Shown here piece by piece: positions 1 through 7,828 of a stretch of 64,000 nt of DNA; position 1 is the first letter of the stretch, and each line of letters begins with the position of its first letter. Source of the stretch: Yersinia proxima. GTDB lineage: Bacteria > Pseudomonadota > Gammaproteobacteria > Enterobacterales > Enterobacteriaceae. The notes beneath the pieces are model-generated. The model had not been told where the DNA came from. It was given only the letters and a program-made list of their open reading frames with translations, and did no database searches. The DNA lies in assembly GCF_902170785.1 (NCBI RefSeq), contig NZ_CABHYG010000017.1:496001-560000 (forward strand), given 5' to 3'. The position numbers and the translations under genes are program-made.

Positions 1-20
1 GCCAAAGTGACTTTTTTCAT
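1..20 (-). CDS. ompW: OmpW outer membrane porin, first codons only
   Basis: The complement of the first 20 bases reads ATG followed by codons for M-K-K-V-T-L, the typical start of an OmpW signal peptide (E. coli MKKLTVAALA). The rest lies beyond the left edge. E. coli has ompW (formerly yciD) next to yciC, and the same neighbourhood follows here. A GGAATGGATA stretch lies just upstream on the minus strand as a possible ribosome site. The call rests on seven codons plus synteny. Confidence 0.65.
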
Positions 21-30
21 TATCCATTCC

Positions 31-69
31 ATTTGTAGGTATATTCGCGGACAGAATATACCCACAAAT
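31..69 (-). promoter_or_regulatory. Hairpin in the ompW leader
   Basis: Two 16-base arms (31-46 and 54-69) form an inverted repeat around a 7-base loop. The only DNA mismatch (37/63) becomes a G-U wobble in the ompW transcript, so the RNA stem would be continuous. It ends 11 bases before the ompW start codon, close to or on the ribosome binding site, so translational control or 5' stabilisation is possible. Function is inferred. Confidence 0.55.
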
Positions 70-164
70 GAGTATTCATGATCCAATCGAGATCACATCT
101 TTAGTAACAATTTAAATAAATCCTAATTTAAGTAAGGTTATTTAATTCCTTAATAATATTGAAA

Positions 165-178
165 TTGATCTGGATCAT
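165..178. promoter_or_regulatory. FNR-like box upstream of ompW
   Basis: TTGATCTGGATCAT matches nine of ten defined positions of the FNR consensus TTGAT-N4-ATCAA. It lies about 145 bp upstream of the ompW start. E. coli ompW is known to respond to FNR, which supports the assignment; the promoter itself was not resolved. Confidence 0.5.
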
Positions 179-316
179 AAATAGCCGTTTACACCAAATT
201 GTGCTTCCGGCCATTGCTGAAAAAGACAACAGTTGTCATGCTGCTATGCTTGGATGTTGTATGTGTGAAATCGTGATCGGTTGGCTGTTTACTTGGTAAG
301 GAGCAGTAGATTCAAG

Positions 317-724
317 ATGAGCGCTGAAATTAATCCGTGTGTCAGTTGTGGTGCCTGCTGTGCCTATTTTCGAGTCTCATTTTATTGGTCGGAGGCCAAA
401 GATGGCGGCGGTACAGTTCCCTCCGCGATGACCGAGCAGGTCACCCCGTTTATTAGCTGCATGTGCGGCACTAATGGTAAATCTCCCCGCTGCATTGCCC
501 TCCAGGGCGAGGTCGGCCAGTCTGTTTCTTGTTCAATCTACACCGACCGCCCACCTCCCTGTCATGAATTTGAGCCATCAGGAGAAGCGGGTATTCATAA
601 TCCCTATTGTGACCGCGCCCGCGCCCATTACGGCTTGCCACCGTTACCTGTTGATAACATCGAGGTAATTAGATTAGAAGAAATCAGCCGTTGGCCAATG
701 ACAGGATCCCACAGCGCACCATAA
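317..724 (+). CDS. YkgJ-type cysteine-cluster protein (UPF0153)
   Basis: The 135-residue protein opens with MSAEINPCVSCGACC, the cysteine cluster of the YkgJ/UPF0153 family, and carries further cysteines in a CSIYTDRPPPCHEF segment typical of the family. These cysteines probably bind a zinc ion or iron-sulfur cluster; no enzymatic role is established. I chose the ATG at 317 because an AAGGAG lies upstream (298-303) and homology begins there; an in-frame start at 281 would add 12 unlikely residues. It stands between ompW (divergent) and yciC (52 bp downstream, same strand). Confidence 0.8.
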   Translation: MSAEINPCVSCGACCAYFRVSFYWSEAKDGGGTVPSAMTEQVTPFISCMCGTNGKSPRCIALQGEVGQSVSCSIYTDRPPPCHEFEPSGEAGIHNPYCDRARAHYGLPPLPVDNIEVIRLEEISRWPMTGSHSAP

Positions 725-775
725 CAAGGTATAATCATCGGCTAAGCGCTATTTTTTCGATCCCAAGGAGTTTTC

Positions 776-1543
776 ATGCCTATCACGGCTAACACTTTAT
801 ACCGTGACAGTTTTAACTTTTTACGTAATCAACTAGCCGCCATTCTGTTACTGGCGCTACTGACTGCGTTCATTACCGTCATGCTGAATCAGGCCTTTAT
901 CCCTGATACTGAACAACTGAGTATTTTAAGTTCCACAGAAAGTGATTTTGCGTCGTCAGGGAATATCAGCATTACGGAGTTAGTGGCACAACTCACACCA
1001 GAGCAGCAGATTATTCTGCTCAAAGTGTCTGCGGCGGCCACCTTTTCTGCATTAGTGGGTAATGTATTGTTAGTCGGTGGCATGCTGACACTGATTTCTA
1101 TGGTTTCTCAAGGCCGTCGTGTTAGCGCATTGCAGGCAATTGGTATTTCACTGCCTATTCTACCCCGCTTGCTGTTGCTGATGTTTATTGGGACGCTGTT
1201 AATTCAGTTGGGAATCACTCTGTTTATCGTGCCGGGTATCATTATTGCCGTCGCGCTTTCGCTATCGCCGGTTATCGTGACCACGGAAAAGATGGGTGTT
1301 TTCGCCGCAATGAAAGCGAGCATTAAATTAGCCTTTGCCAATGTTCGGTTGATTATTCCGGCGATGATGTTGTGGATCGCAGCCAAACTGATTTTGTTAT
1401 ATTTGGTCAACCATCTGACGGCGTTGCCGACCCCTATTGCCAGTGTGGTTTTAGCGTCTCTGAGCAATCTGGTTTCTGCATTATTGCTGGTGTACCTGTT
1501 CCGCTTATATATGTTATTGCGCCCAACCGACGTTACTGCGTAA
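776..1543 (+). CDS. yciC: YciC family inner membrane protein (UPF0259)
   Basis: This 255-residue hydrophobic protein has about six predicted membrane segments: one near residues 15-37, then several between 85 and 250. It matches the length and pattern of E. coli YciC (UPF0259). The start has a strong AAGGAG site nine bases upstream. The function of the family is unknown. The gene lies in the conserved ompW-yciC-yciB-yciA-tonB neighbourhood, but here a SulP transporter gene on the other strand separates it from yciB. A perfect bidirectional terminator follows it. Confidence 0.88.
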   Translation: MPITANTLYRDSFNFLRNQLAAILLLALLTAFITVMLNQAFIPDTEQLSILSSTESDFASSGNISITELVAQLTPEQQIILLKVSAAATFSALVGNVLLVGGMLTLISMVSQGRRVSALQAIGISLPILPRLLLLMFIGTLLIQLGITLFIVPGIIIAVALSLSPVIVTTEKMGVFAAMKASIKLAFANVRLIIPAMMLWIAAKLILLYLVNHLTALPTPIASVVLASLSNLVSALLLVYLFRLYMLLRPTDVTA

Positions 1544-1560
1544 ACGTCGGTATCGATAAA

Positions 1561-1591
1561 ACAACCAAGGGCCGTAATGGCCCTTGGTTGT
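1561..1591. terminator. Bidirectional terminator between yciC and the SulP gene
   Basis: A perfect 13-bp stem (1561-1573 with 1579-1591) with a 5-base loop lies between two convergent genes. T-rich sequence follows on the plus strand, so it can serve yciC and probably the opposing gene. Confidence 0.75.
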
Positions 1592-1643
1592 TATTTGAAA
1601 TTGTTGTTATTTGGCACTCAACAGATTTAAACCCTATCCTCCA

Positions 1644-3401
1644 TCAACCGATTTCGGGTTCGGCTTCAGGTTCTTGTTTCTCGGGTTTTTGTTTCTCTGG
1701 TTCTTGTTTCTCAGCTACCCGCTGCTTACTTTGAATCAGCTTGAGAGCCAGATACAAATCGGGCACCAAAACCAGATCATCATCATGGCTTTTGAACTTA
1801 TTAATCCGGAACCAGCGTGTCAATTCAGTGCGTCGCCCAGCTAATATCAGCTTAATATTACGCTGCTTCAGATCGCGCTTAAGCTCATCTATCGCAGCCA
1901 ACACACTGATATCAGCATAAGTAAAGCTGGCTACCGCATCAATCACCACCCAGTCAGCGGGATGTGGCGTGCTATCAACCAGATTCAAAATACGTCGTTT
2001 GAAGTAGGCAACGTTGAAATACGTTAGCGGTGAGTTAAAGCGGTAAATCATAACGCCGGGCACAGGTTTAATGCCGTTACCACTGCGCATAGAATGGATC
2101 ATGCCATCAGCATTAATCCCCAATAACTGCTCTGTTGGACGAAATACCGTGCGTAAGAATTGCAATAACCCCAACAACACCGCCAAACCAATACCACTAA
2201 TCACGCCGACTAAAACAACACTAATGAAAGTAAAGATCGCCAGATAAAAGGCCTGAGTATTACGTTTACGTAACTGCCATAAACTTCTGAACCCGAGTAA
2301 AGACCAGGCGGCATAAATCAGCACTACACCCAAGGCTGCGATGGGAATAAATTGCAGTGGACGAGTTAAAAACAGTAATACCATCGCAATAACCAACGCG
2401 GCAATAATAGATACCAGTTGGCTCTTACCATTATTGGCATCATTCACGGCAGTTCGGGTACTCGCTCCACTGATAGCAAAACCCTGCGAGAGCGCGGAGA
2501 CAATATTGGTGACACCAAGCGCGCGCAGCTCGACATCGGCATCCACTTCGTAGCCATTCTTGGCGGCAAAACTACGGGCGGTCAGCATCATACTGACAAA
2601 ACTGACCACCGCCAGGTTGAGTGCCGGGATAACCATGTCACGCAACAAGCCCGGTTGGAAATCAGGCCAATGTACCATCGGCAAACCACCGTCAAACCCA
2701 CCGACCACCGCGACACCAAACTGCTGCATATTGGCAGCCCAAGAGACAAAGGTCGCGATGACAATGGCTAACAACGGCGCAGGCCAGTTGGGCCGTAACC
2801 ACTTAACACCGTACAGCACGACAAAGGTCAGTAATGAAATGGCAACCGTGGGTAAATGGCTGTTGATTAAATTATGTGGCAGAGCCAGCACTCGCTCAAT
2901 CAATTGAGGTGGGCGGGTCATAAAACCAAATACTTTGCCCAACTGATCAACAATAATGGTGATCGCCACCCCATTAAGCAGGCCGGTCAATATCGGTCGC
3001 GATAATAAATCAGCCAAGGCCCCGAGCTTAAAACGGCTGGCCACCAGACACCATGTCCCCATCATCAGTGTCATCATGATAGTCAGTTGCCAGTGAACCT
3101 CGCTGTTCCCCGCCGCTAACGGTGCTACCACCGCAGCGATAACCGCGCAGGTCGCCGCGTCAGGCCCAACAATCAATTGCCGTGAGGAGCCAAAAAATGC
3201 GTAGGCAATCATCGGCAGAATACATGAATACAACCCGACTGCAGCGCTAACGCCAGTCAATTCCGCATAGGCGATAGCAATGGGCAATGCCACTGCAGCC
3301 ACCGATAACCCTGCCCTCATATCTGGCTTGAGCCAGCCACGTTCATACGCCATTAATTGGGTCAAACCCGGCATCCAATACCGGAGTGATTTTCTCTGCA
3401 T
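1644..3401 (-). CDS. SulP family anion transporter with STAS domain
   Basis: The 585-residue protein has a SulP/SLC26 membrane core of about 10-12 segments (residues 20-430) and a C-terminal STAS domain (about 440-560). SulP members carry sulfate, bicarbonate or dicarboxylates, and the substrate here cannot be read. It is not close to E. coli DauA in its N-terminal region. The last 25 residues are an unusual charged tail of repeated EKQEP/EKQKP units. The start has a GGAG site. It sits between yciC and yciB on the opposite strand, where E. coli has nothing, so it is a lineage-specific insertion into the conserved order. Confidence 0.85.
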   Translation of the reverse strand: MQRKSLRYWMPGLTQLMAYERGWLKPDMRAGLSVAAVALPIAIAYAELTGVSAAVGLYSCILPMIAYAFFGSSRQLIVGPDAATCAVIAAVVAPLAAGNSEVHWQLTIMMTLMMGTWCLVASRFKLGALADLLSRPILTGLLNGVAITIIVDQLGKVFGFMTRPPQLIERVLALPHNLINSHLPTVAISLLTFVVLYGVKWLRPNWPAPLLAIVIATFVSWAANMQQFGVAVVGGFDGGLPMVHWPDFQPGLLRDMVIPALNLAVVSFVSMMLTARSFAAKNGYEVDADVELRALGVTNIVSALSQGFAISGASTRTAVNDANNGKSQLVSIIAALVIAMVLLFLTRPLQFIPIAALGVVLIYAAWSLLGFRSLWQLRKRNTQAFYLAIFTFISVVLVGVISGIGLAVLLGLLQFLRTVFRPTEQLLGINADGMIHSMRSGNGIKPVPGVMIYRFNSPLTYFNVAYFKRRILNLVDSTPHPADWVVIDAVASFTYADISVLAAIDELKRDLKQRNIKLILAGRRTELTRWFRINKFKSHDDDLVLVPDLYLALKLIQSKQRVAEKQEPEKQKPEKQEPEAEPEIG

Positions 3402-3631
3402 ACTAACTCCACCAAGTTTTAACCCAATATCTGTTGCTTATCATGCTGGGTTAATACCGAACTGGCAATATACTGACAAAATCTGTTACTTGTTTATCGT
3501 AAGTTTCTGCAAATTCCGCTGGCAGAGCGCGCATTCCGACAGATAATTAAGGATAATAGTGTTTTGCCGCAAGTACCCTCACCTCACTGAATCCGGTATA
3601 GTCAGGCGGTGTATAAATTATGGATTGATTC

Positions 3632-4174
3632 ATGAAGCAACTTTTAGATTTTCTCCCATTGGTCGTATTTTTCGTTTTCTACAAGATGTATGACATTTTT
3701 GTCGCATCAGGGGCGTTGATTGTCGCAACATTACTGGCGCTGGCCTTTACCTGGGTCAAATACCGCAAGGTAGAAAAAATGACGCTGGTCACCGCCATTA
3801 TGGTGCTGGTGTTCGGCACCTTAACGCTGGCATTCCACAGCGACTTGTTTATTAAGTGGAAAGTGACGGTGCTGTATGTATTATTCGCCGTCGCCTTATT
3901 AGTTAGTCAGTGGTTTATGAAAAAACCATTGATTCAGAGGATGCTTGGCAAAGAACTGACGTTACCCGATGCTGTCTGGTCAACGTTGAACATGTCTTGG
4001 GCGGTATTTTTCCTGATCTGTGGCTTGTTGAACATCTATGTGGCGTTCTGGTTACCACAAGATATTTGGGTCAATTTCAAAGTGTTTGGCTTAACCGCCC
4101 TGACGCTGATATTCACACTTATCAGTGGCGTTTATATTTACCGACATATGCCGGAAGAACAGAAAAAGTCATAA
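3632..4174 (+). CDS. yciB: YciB/IspZ inner membrane septation protein
   Basis: The 180-residue protein starts [18 protein letters not shown], the signature of the YciB (septation protein A, IspZ) family. Five hydrophobic segments fill residues 5-170. In E. coli and Shigella, YciB is linked to envelope synthesis and intracellular spreading, and it interacts with cell elongation and division factors. The length equals the E. coli protein. yciA follows after 18 bp, so the two are probably cotranscribed. Confidence 0.93.
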   Translation: MKQLLDFLPLVVFFVFYKMYDIFVASGALIVATLLALAFTWVKYRKVEKMTLVTAIMVLVFGTLTLAFHSDLFIKWKVTVLYVLFAVALLVSQWFMKKPLIQRMLGKELTLPDAVWSTLNMSWAVFFLICGLLNIYVAFWLPQDIWVNFKVFGLTALTLIFTLISGVYIYRHMPEEQKKS

Positions 4175-4192
4175 TTTAAATAGCAGGCAGAG

Positions 4193-4663
4193 ATGACCCA
4201 GGAACAAATATCACCTCGCGGTGAACGGTTATTACCTAGCGGTGAACAAGTATTGCCCAACGGTGAATTGGTACTTCGCACCCTTGCGATGCCCGCCGAT
4301 ACCAATGCCAATGGCGATATTTTTGGTGGCTGGTTGATGTCACAAATGGATATTGGCGGTGCTATTCAAGCTAAAGAGATAGCCCACGGCCGAGTGGTCA
4401 CGGTAAGAGTTGATGGCATGACCTTCCTCAAACCTGTTGCGGTGGGTGATGTGGTTTGCTGTTATGCCCGCTGCATCAAGACAGGACGTAGCTCTATTAC
4501 CATCAATATTGAAGTATGGGTGAAAAAGGTCTCTTCCGAACCTATTGGCCAGCGCTATAAAGCCACTGAAGCAGTATTCACCTATGTGGCCGTTGATGAT
4601 ATTGGCAAAGCCCGAGCCTTACCCGAAGGTAGCCGAAATTTTGAAGTAGGCGCAACGCAATAG
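4193..4663 (+). CDS. yciA: YciA acyl-CoA thioesterase with repeated N-terminal extension
   Basis: A hot-dog fold acyl-CoA thioesterase that hydrolyses short and long acyl-CoAs. The core from LVLRTLAMPADTNANGDIFG onward follows E. coli YciA closely, including the NANGDIFGGWLMSQMD catalytic segment. The protein is 156 residues against about 132 in E. coli. The excess is an N-terminal stretch built of three GE(R/Q/L)-type units encoded by 21-bp tandem repeats (4220-4279). An AGGCAG precedes the ATG at 4193. A shorter start within the repeats is possible, but no ATG is present there. Confidence 0.93.
   Translation: MTQEQISPRGERLLPSGEQVLPNGELVLRTLAMPADTNANGDIFGGWLMSQMDIGGAIQAKEIAHGRVVTVRVDGMTFLKPVAVGDVVCCYARCIKTGRSSITINIEVWVKKVSSEPIGQRYKATEAVFTYVAVDDIGKARALPEGSRNFEVGATQ
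4220..4279 (+). repeat. In-frame 21-bp tandem repeat in yciA
   Basis: The motif GGTGAA recurs at 4220, 4241 and 4262, exactly 21 bp apart, with similar sequence in between. It encodes GERLLPS, GEQVLPN and GELVLR. The third unit merges with the conserved start of the thioesterase, so the conserved N-terminus appears to have been duplicated outward. Confidence 0.75.
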
Positions 4664-4696
4664 TTGCCATTTGATTGATGTCAAATGTCAGATGTC

Positions 4697-4726
4697 AAAA
4701 GGGTCGCTTCAGCAGCGACCCTTTTT
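4697..4726. terminator. Bidirectional terminator between yciA and tonB
   Basis: A 12-bp perfect stem (4697-4708 with 4714-4725) has a 5-base loop, an A-run on the left and a T-run on the right. It serves two convergent genes. Confidence 0.85.
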
Positions 4727-4768
4727 ATTGCAACGTGGATATTGCCGAACACCAATATCACTACTGCC

Positions 4769-5518
4769 TTAATCCATTTCCGTGGTGCCGCCAATTTTGA
4801 ACACCACTGTGGTGACATAATCCTTGGCTGCAACCGCTTCAAAACGCCACTTGCGCATCACCTGTTTCACTTCACGCTCAAAGGTATTACGCGGTGTCGC
4901 TTCCAGGATACGGACGTTAGTAACACGACCATTTTCGTCAATGTCATATTGCACTTTAACCTGCCCTTCAACCCCTAACGCCAGGGCTCTGGCGGGATAA
5001 GTCGGTTTCGCCTTACTCAGGGCTTTTGGCCCAGTAGATGTTGACACACCCGGCACCGATGCTTTTGGTGCTGATTTAACCGGAGCATTGGTAGAAACCA
5101 GTGCAGGCTCATCCGATTTGAACGGTTTGTCATCCGGCGGAGCTACTGTCTTTTTAACATCCGGCTTTTTCACTTCCGGTTTTTTAACTTCTTTTTTCAC
5201 CGGTTTCGGCTTTGGTTTAGGTTTCACCGGTTCAGGGATAGGTACAGGCACCGGTTCTGGCAGCACTTCAGGTTCGGGTGGTGCTTCTTCGATAGGCTCT
5301 GGTTCTGCCTGCGGCTCTGCCGCTGCTGGCTGTGGTGCCGCGAAGGTATCTATATTAACCATCGTGACCGCGATCGGCGCATCCTCTATCTCTGGCTGTA
5401 TTCTCATTTGCTCTACAGATACATACAGCAATGCCGCAATTACGCTGCCATGTATACCTACTGAAAATGCGAGTGGCCATGTAAGCCGTCGACCCAAGAA
5501 AAATTTATTTAGCTGCAT
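4769..5518 (-). CDS. tonB: TonB energy transducer
   Basis: TonB spans the periplasm and couples the ExbB-ExbD proton motor to outer membrane receptors for siderophores, haem and cobalamin. The 249-residue protein has an N-terminal signal anchor (about residues 14-33, SVGIHGSVIAALLYV with the conserved Ser-His face). A long Pro-Glu then Pro-Lys region follows (about 60-130, with PKPKPKPVKKE). The C-terminal domain begins near PTYPARALALGVEGQVKVQY and carries the family PARA and VKVQ features. Upstream lies a candidate Fur box, as expected for an iron-regulated gene. Confidence 0.96.
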   Translation of the reverse strand: MQLNKFFLGRRLTWPLAFSVGIHGSVIAALLYVSVEQMRIQPEIEDAPIAVTMVNIDTFAAPQPAAAEPQAEPEPIEEAPPEPEVLPEPVPVPIPEPVKPKPKPKPVKKEVKKPEVKKPDVKKTVAPPDDKPFKSDEPALVSTNAPVKSAPKASVPGVSTSTGPKALSKAKPTYPARALALGVEGQVKVQYDIDENGRVTNVRILEATPRNTFEREVKQVMRKWRFEAVAAKDYVTTVVFKIGGTTEMD

Positions 5519-5555
5519 AATAATTCAGTGTCCTCTAATGCAGCTAAGTTTAAAT

Positions 5556-5574
5556 GCAAATAGCAATCATATTC
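5556..5574. promoter_or_regulatory. Candidate Fur box upstream of tonB
   Basis: GCAAATAGCAATCATATTC matches about 12 of 19 positions of the Fur consensus and lies 38-56 bp upstream of the tonB start. tonB is Fur-repressed in enterobacteria. The match is moderate. Confidence 0.45.
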
Positions 5575-5799
5575 AATACGCAGTTGCAAACTATCTTAGC
5601 GATAGGTCTTAAATGATGCTTTAAACGGCAATATCAACCAAATAACACTTTCCATTTACGCCCGGTTATCATTTTATCTCATTATAAATTACCGGTGTAC
5701 TCGCTTGAAATCGCAGATATCCCTCTTCTCACAGCTTATTGAATTTATGGATGGAACATGGTGTTATGGATATTGAACACACCTCATCATATTGAAGCA

Positions 5800-5852
5800 T
5801 ATACCCTAAATAATTCGAGTTGCAGGAAAGCGCAATTGAAGTATGGCGGGTA
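5800..5852. repeat. Internally deleted ERIC-like element ahead of yciI
   Basis: The left end (TATACCCTAAATAATTCGAG) and right end (GAAGTATGGCGGGTA) are those of the full ERIC at 38972-39097. The central palindrome is missing, leaving about 53 bp. It ends 20 bp before the yciI start, so it is likely part of the yciI leader. Confidence 0.7.
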
Positions 5853-5872
5853 AGAACATTTAAAGGTGAAAC

Positions 5873-6169
5873 ATGCTGTATATAATCTTTGCGACCGATA
5901 TCCCTGACTCACTAGAGAAGCGCTTGTCAGTGCGCCCGGCACATCTGGCTCGCTTACAAGCATTGCAAGATGAAGGCCGTTTATTGACTGCTGGCCCAAA
6001 CCCAGCCATCGACAGTGCCGATCCCGGTACTGCCGGATTCACCGGCTCTACCGTGATAGCTGAGTTTGCTTCGCAGCAAGAGGCCGAGGCTTGGGCTGAA
6101 CAAGATCCTTATGTGGTCGCTGGGGTCTATCAATCAGTTATCGTAAAACCCTATAAGCGCGTATTTTGA
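5873..6169 (+). CDS. yciI: YciI family protein
   Basis: The 98-residue protein matches E. coli YciI: it starts [20 protein letters not shown], has the conserved RPAHLARLQ histidine segment, and ends in a [14 protein letters not shown] strand. The YCII fold is a ferredoxin-like dimer with a putative His-Asp active site, and its substrate is unknown. The start follows AAAGGTGAAAC. In E. coli it is also next to tonB. Confidence 0.93.
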   Translation: MLYIIFATDIPDSLEKRLSVRPAHLARLQALQDEGRLLTAGPNPAIDSADPGTAGFTGSTVIAEFASQQEAEAWAEQDPYVVAGVYQSVIVKPYKRVF

Positions 6170-6293
6170 TTCACCTGCGTATTACATGTCTTTAATCATC
6201 TTTACTTATAATTACCGAGAATTAATGTCTAATTGAGTATCGATTATAATATCGAGACAATAAGCCATTTTGTTAAATGCGGAGATGAAGACT

Positions 6294-6545
6294 ATGCAGT
6301 GTCCAGTATGCAAAGATACCCAACTGGTTATGTCTGAACGTAAAAGCATTGAGATTGACTATTGCCCAAACTGTCGTGGTGTTTGGTTAGATCGCGGAGA
6401 GTTGGATAAAATTATCGAAAAATCAACTGAGAGTGCTCCTGCTACATCTTATTCTGAGCCCAGAGATAACACACGTGACAGCTACGGGTATTCAAAACCT
6501 AAGCATTACAAAAAGAAAAGTTTTCTTTCAGAGTTATTTGATTAA
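6294..6545 (+). CDS. Small zinc-ribbon protein of the TFIIB-type zinc finger family
   Basis: The 83-residue protein has two cysteine pairs, MQCPVC and YCPNCRGVWLDRGEL, which is the prokaryotic TFIIB-like zinc finger family (COG3809 type). A linker and a lysine-rich C-terminus (KPKHYKKKSFLSELFD) follow, also typical. I chose ATG 6294 because GGAG at 6281-6284 sits nine bases upstream; ATG 6285 would place it against the start codon. Function is unknown; a metal-bound nucleic acid or protein contact is plausible. Confidence 0.82.
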   Translation: MQCPVCKDTQLVMSERKSIEIDYCPNCRGVWLDRGELDKIIEKSTESAPATSYSEPRDNTRDSYGYSKPKHYKKKSFLSELFD

Positions 6546-6579
6546 GCCTCCCGTAAACACACTGATTCCCATGAAGATT

Positions 6580-6601
6580 ATACGCCTGTTATCAGGCGTA
6601 T
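6580..6601. terminator. Hairpin terminator after the zinc-ribbon gene
   Basis: A nine-bp stem (ATACGCCTG with CAGGCGTAT) with a TTAT loop is followed by TTGCTTTT. It lies between convergent genes and may act in both directions. Confidence 0.6.
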
Positions 6602-6631
6602 TTGCTTTTGGTGTTACTGCCTCACCACCCA

Positions 6632-6895
6632 CTAGACTTTGTAGTGTTTCAACCAATGTTCTTCACAGGCGTCCACCGCTTTATCCAGCATATGTGCTGG
6701 TGATTTCAATATCATATGGTCTTTTCTTACCCAAACAGGATAAGTATGTTTGCCGGCAGCAATGACCTGTTCAACATAAATAGCAGCGTGATAAATCAGC
6801 TCAGATTCTTCACAATAGATCTCATATTTATACAGCGTCGGACTGGATTTCAAATCCCCGAAGAATACTGTTTTAGCTAACTTATATTGAGACAT
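6632..6895 (-). CDS. Uncharacterised 87-residue cytoplasmic protein
   Basis: I do not recognise this protein. It starts MSQYKLAKTVFFGDLKSSPT, has no signal peptide or membrane segment, and mixes charged, aromatic and His residues (DACEEHWLKHY at the end). An AAAGG lies nine to ten bases before the ATG, and a terminator hairpin (6580-6601) lies just past its stop, both in favour of a real gene. It sits convergent to the zinc-ribbon gene and downstream of the EAL gene. Confidence 0.62.
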   Translation of the reverse strand: MSQYKLAKTVFFGDLKSSPTLYKYEIYCEESELIYHAAIYVEQVIAAGKHTYPVWVRKDHMILKSPAHMLDKAVDACEEHWLKHYKV

Positions 6896-7029
6896 TAACT
6901 CTAGCCTTTACTGGTGTAGGGATTATATCATCCGCTCAACCGCACCATATAACTGTGATATTCACAGCAAAAGCCCACCTAAGTTAATGTCCTGGCGACA
7001 AAAATGACTTTCCCTTGCCAAGTGATATC

Positions 7030-7752
7030 TCACCGAACATTAAAATGTTCATATTGCAGAGGAAGATGGCGCACCTCATCCAGTGGGCACGAACTGAACA
7101 AGTAACCTTGCATGGCATCAACGCCGATGTCAGCAAGTTGACAATACTGCATATGAGTTTCGACCCCCTCAATAACAACATTCTGACAATGTTCACGTAA
7201 ACGCGTCACCAGGTTATCAAAGGTGACACTACCCGCCCACTGCCAGTAAAAATGTTTATCAATTTTTACACACTCAAAAAAACCACTGGCTGCCGCAGCA
7301 AGGTGAGCATTACCACTACCAAAGTCGTCTAACCACAGGGAATATCGTTTAGCCAGCTTACTTAATAATGCGTTCCCGGCACCATCACCGAGGTTAGGGA
7401 AACTCTCCATTATTTCCAGTCGGATAAAAGGCATTGAGTCCAACAGTGATATGACATCATCGTCATTCAATACGGCGTTTGTCATATCAAAATCTATATT
7501 TATTGAGAGTATTATTTGGTGTTCAATAAACCAATTCTGCTGATTTTTGACTTCACATAATTGAGCATGTAGCAACTTAGCCTTCGTCTGAGCATTAAGT
7601 TGATGTAAGAAGCGCTCAGTATAAATAGGCGATTTAAAAGAGGTTGTCGTAAACCGACTCAATAACTCTACAGCAAGTAACTTACCGTCATGCTGGTAAA
7701 CAGGCTCACAGATAAAAGTGCAATCAACTGCAATGTTTAGTCTGCTATCCAC
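7030..7752 (-). CDS. Stand-alone EAL domain protein, possible c-di-GMP phosphodiesterase
   Basis: The 240-residue protein is a bare EAL domain, about the size of YdiV/RflP and with a similar layout. Unlike degenerate YdiV it keeps the catalytic set: VELLSRF for the EAL motif, an Asn in LSINID, the Glu of RLEIMES, the aspartates of DDFGSG, Lys in VKIDK and Glu in VIEGVET. Hydrolysis of c-di-GMP is therefore possible, though a regulatory role through protein contacts cannot be excluded. No sensor or membrane part is attached. The 5' region holds three ATTGATCA copies and two inverted repeats, which suggests dedicated regulation. Confidence 0.85.
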   Translation of the reverse strand: MDSRLNIAVDCTFICEPVYQHDGKLLAVELLSRFTTTSFKSPIYTERFLHQLNAQTKAKLLHAQLCEVKNQQNWFIEHQIILSINIDFDMTNAVLNDDDVISLLDSMPFIRLEIMESFPNLGDGAGNALLSKLAKRYSLWLDDFGSGNAHLAAAASGFFECVKIDKHFYWQWAGSVTFDNLVTRLREHCQNVVIEGVETHMQYCQLADIGVDAMQGYLFSSCPLDEVRHLPLQYEHFNVR

Positions 7753-7785
7753 AGTAAAATCCTTTTATTTGATTAGAACAGCAGT

Positions 7786-7828
7786 ATTGATCAATTGATA
7801 AAATTGATCAATTTTTTATTATTGATCA
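7786..7828. promoter_or_regulatory. Triple ATTGATCA array before the EAL gene
   Basis: ATTGATCAAT occurs at 7786-7795 and 7803-7812, and ATTGATCA at 7821-7828, 17 and 18 bp apart. It lies 34-76 bp upstream of the EAL start in very AT-rich DNA. Repeated half-sites at fixed spacing suggest binding of a regulator; TTGAT and ATCAA are also FNR half-sites. Confidence 0.45.

Noticed and set aside
1644-3401. SulP gene as dauA
   Set aside because: The N-terminal region and membrane core do not follow E. coli DauA closely, and its context differs, so I give no symbol.
5088-5612. Ser-Gly-rich 174-codon frame opposite tonB
   Set aside because: It is the antisense of the Pro-Lys-rich region of TonB.
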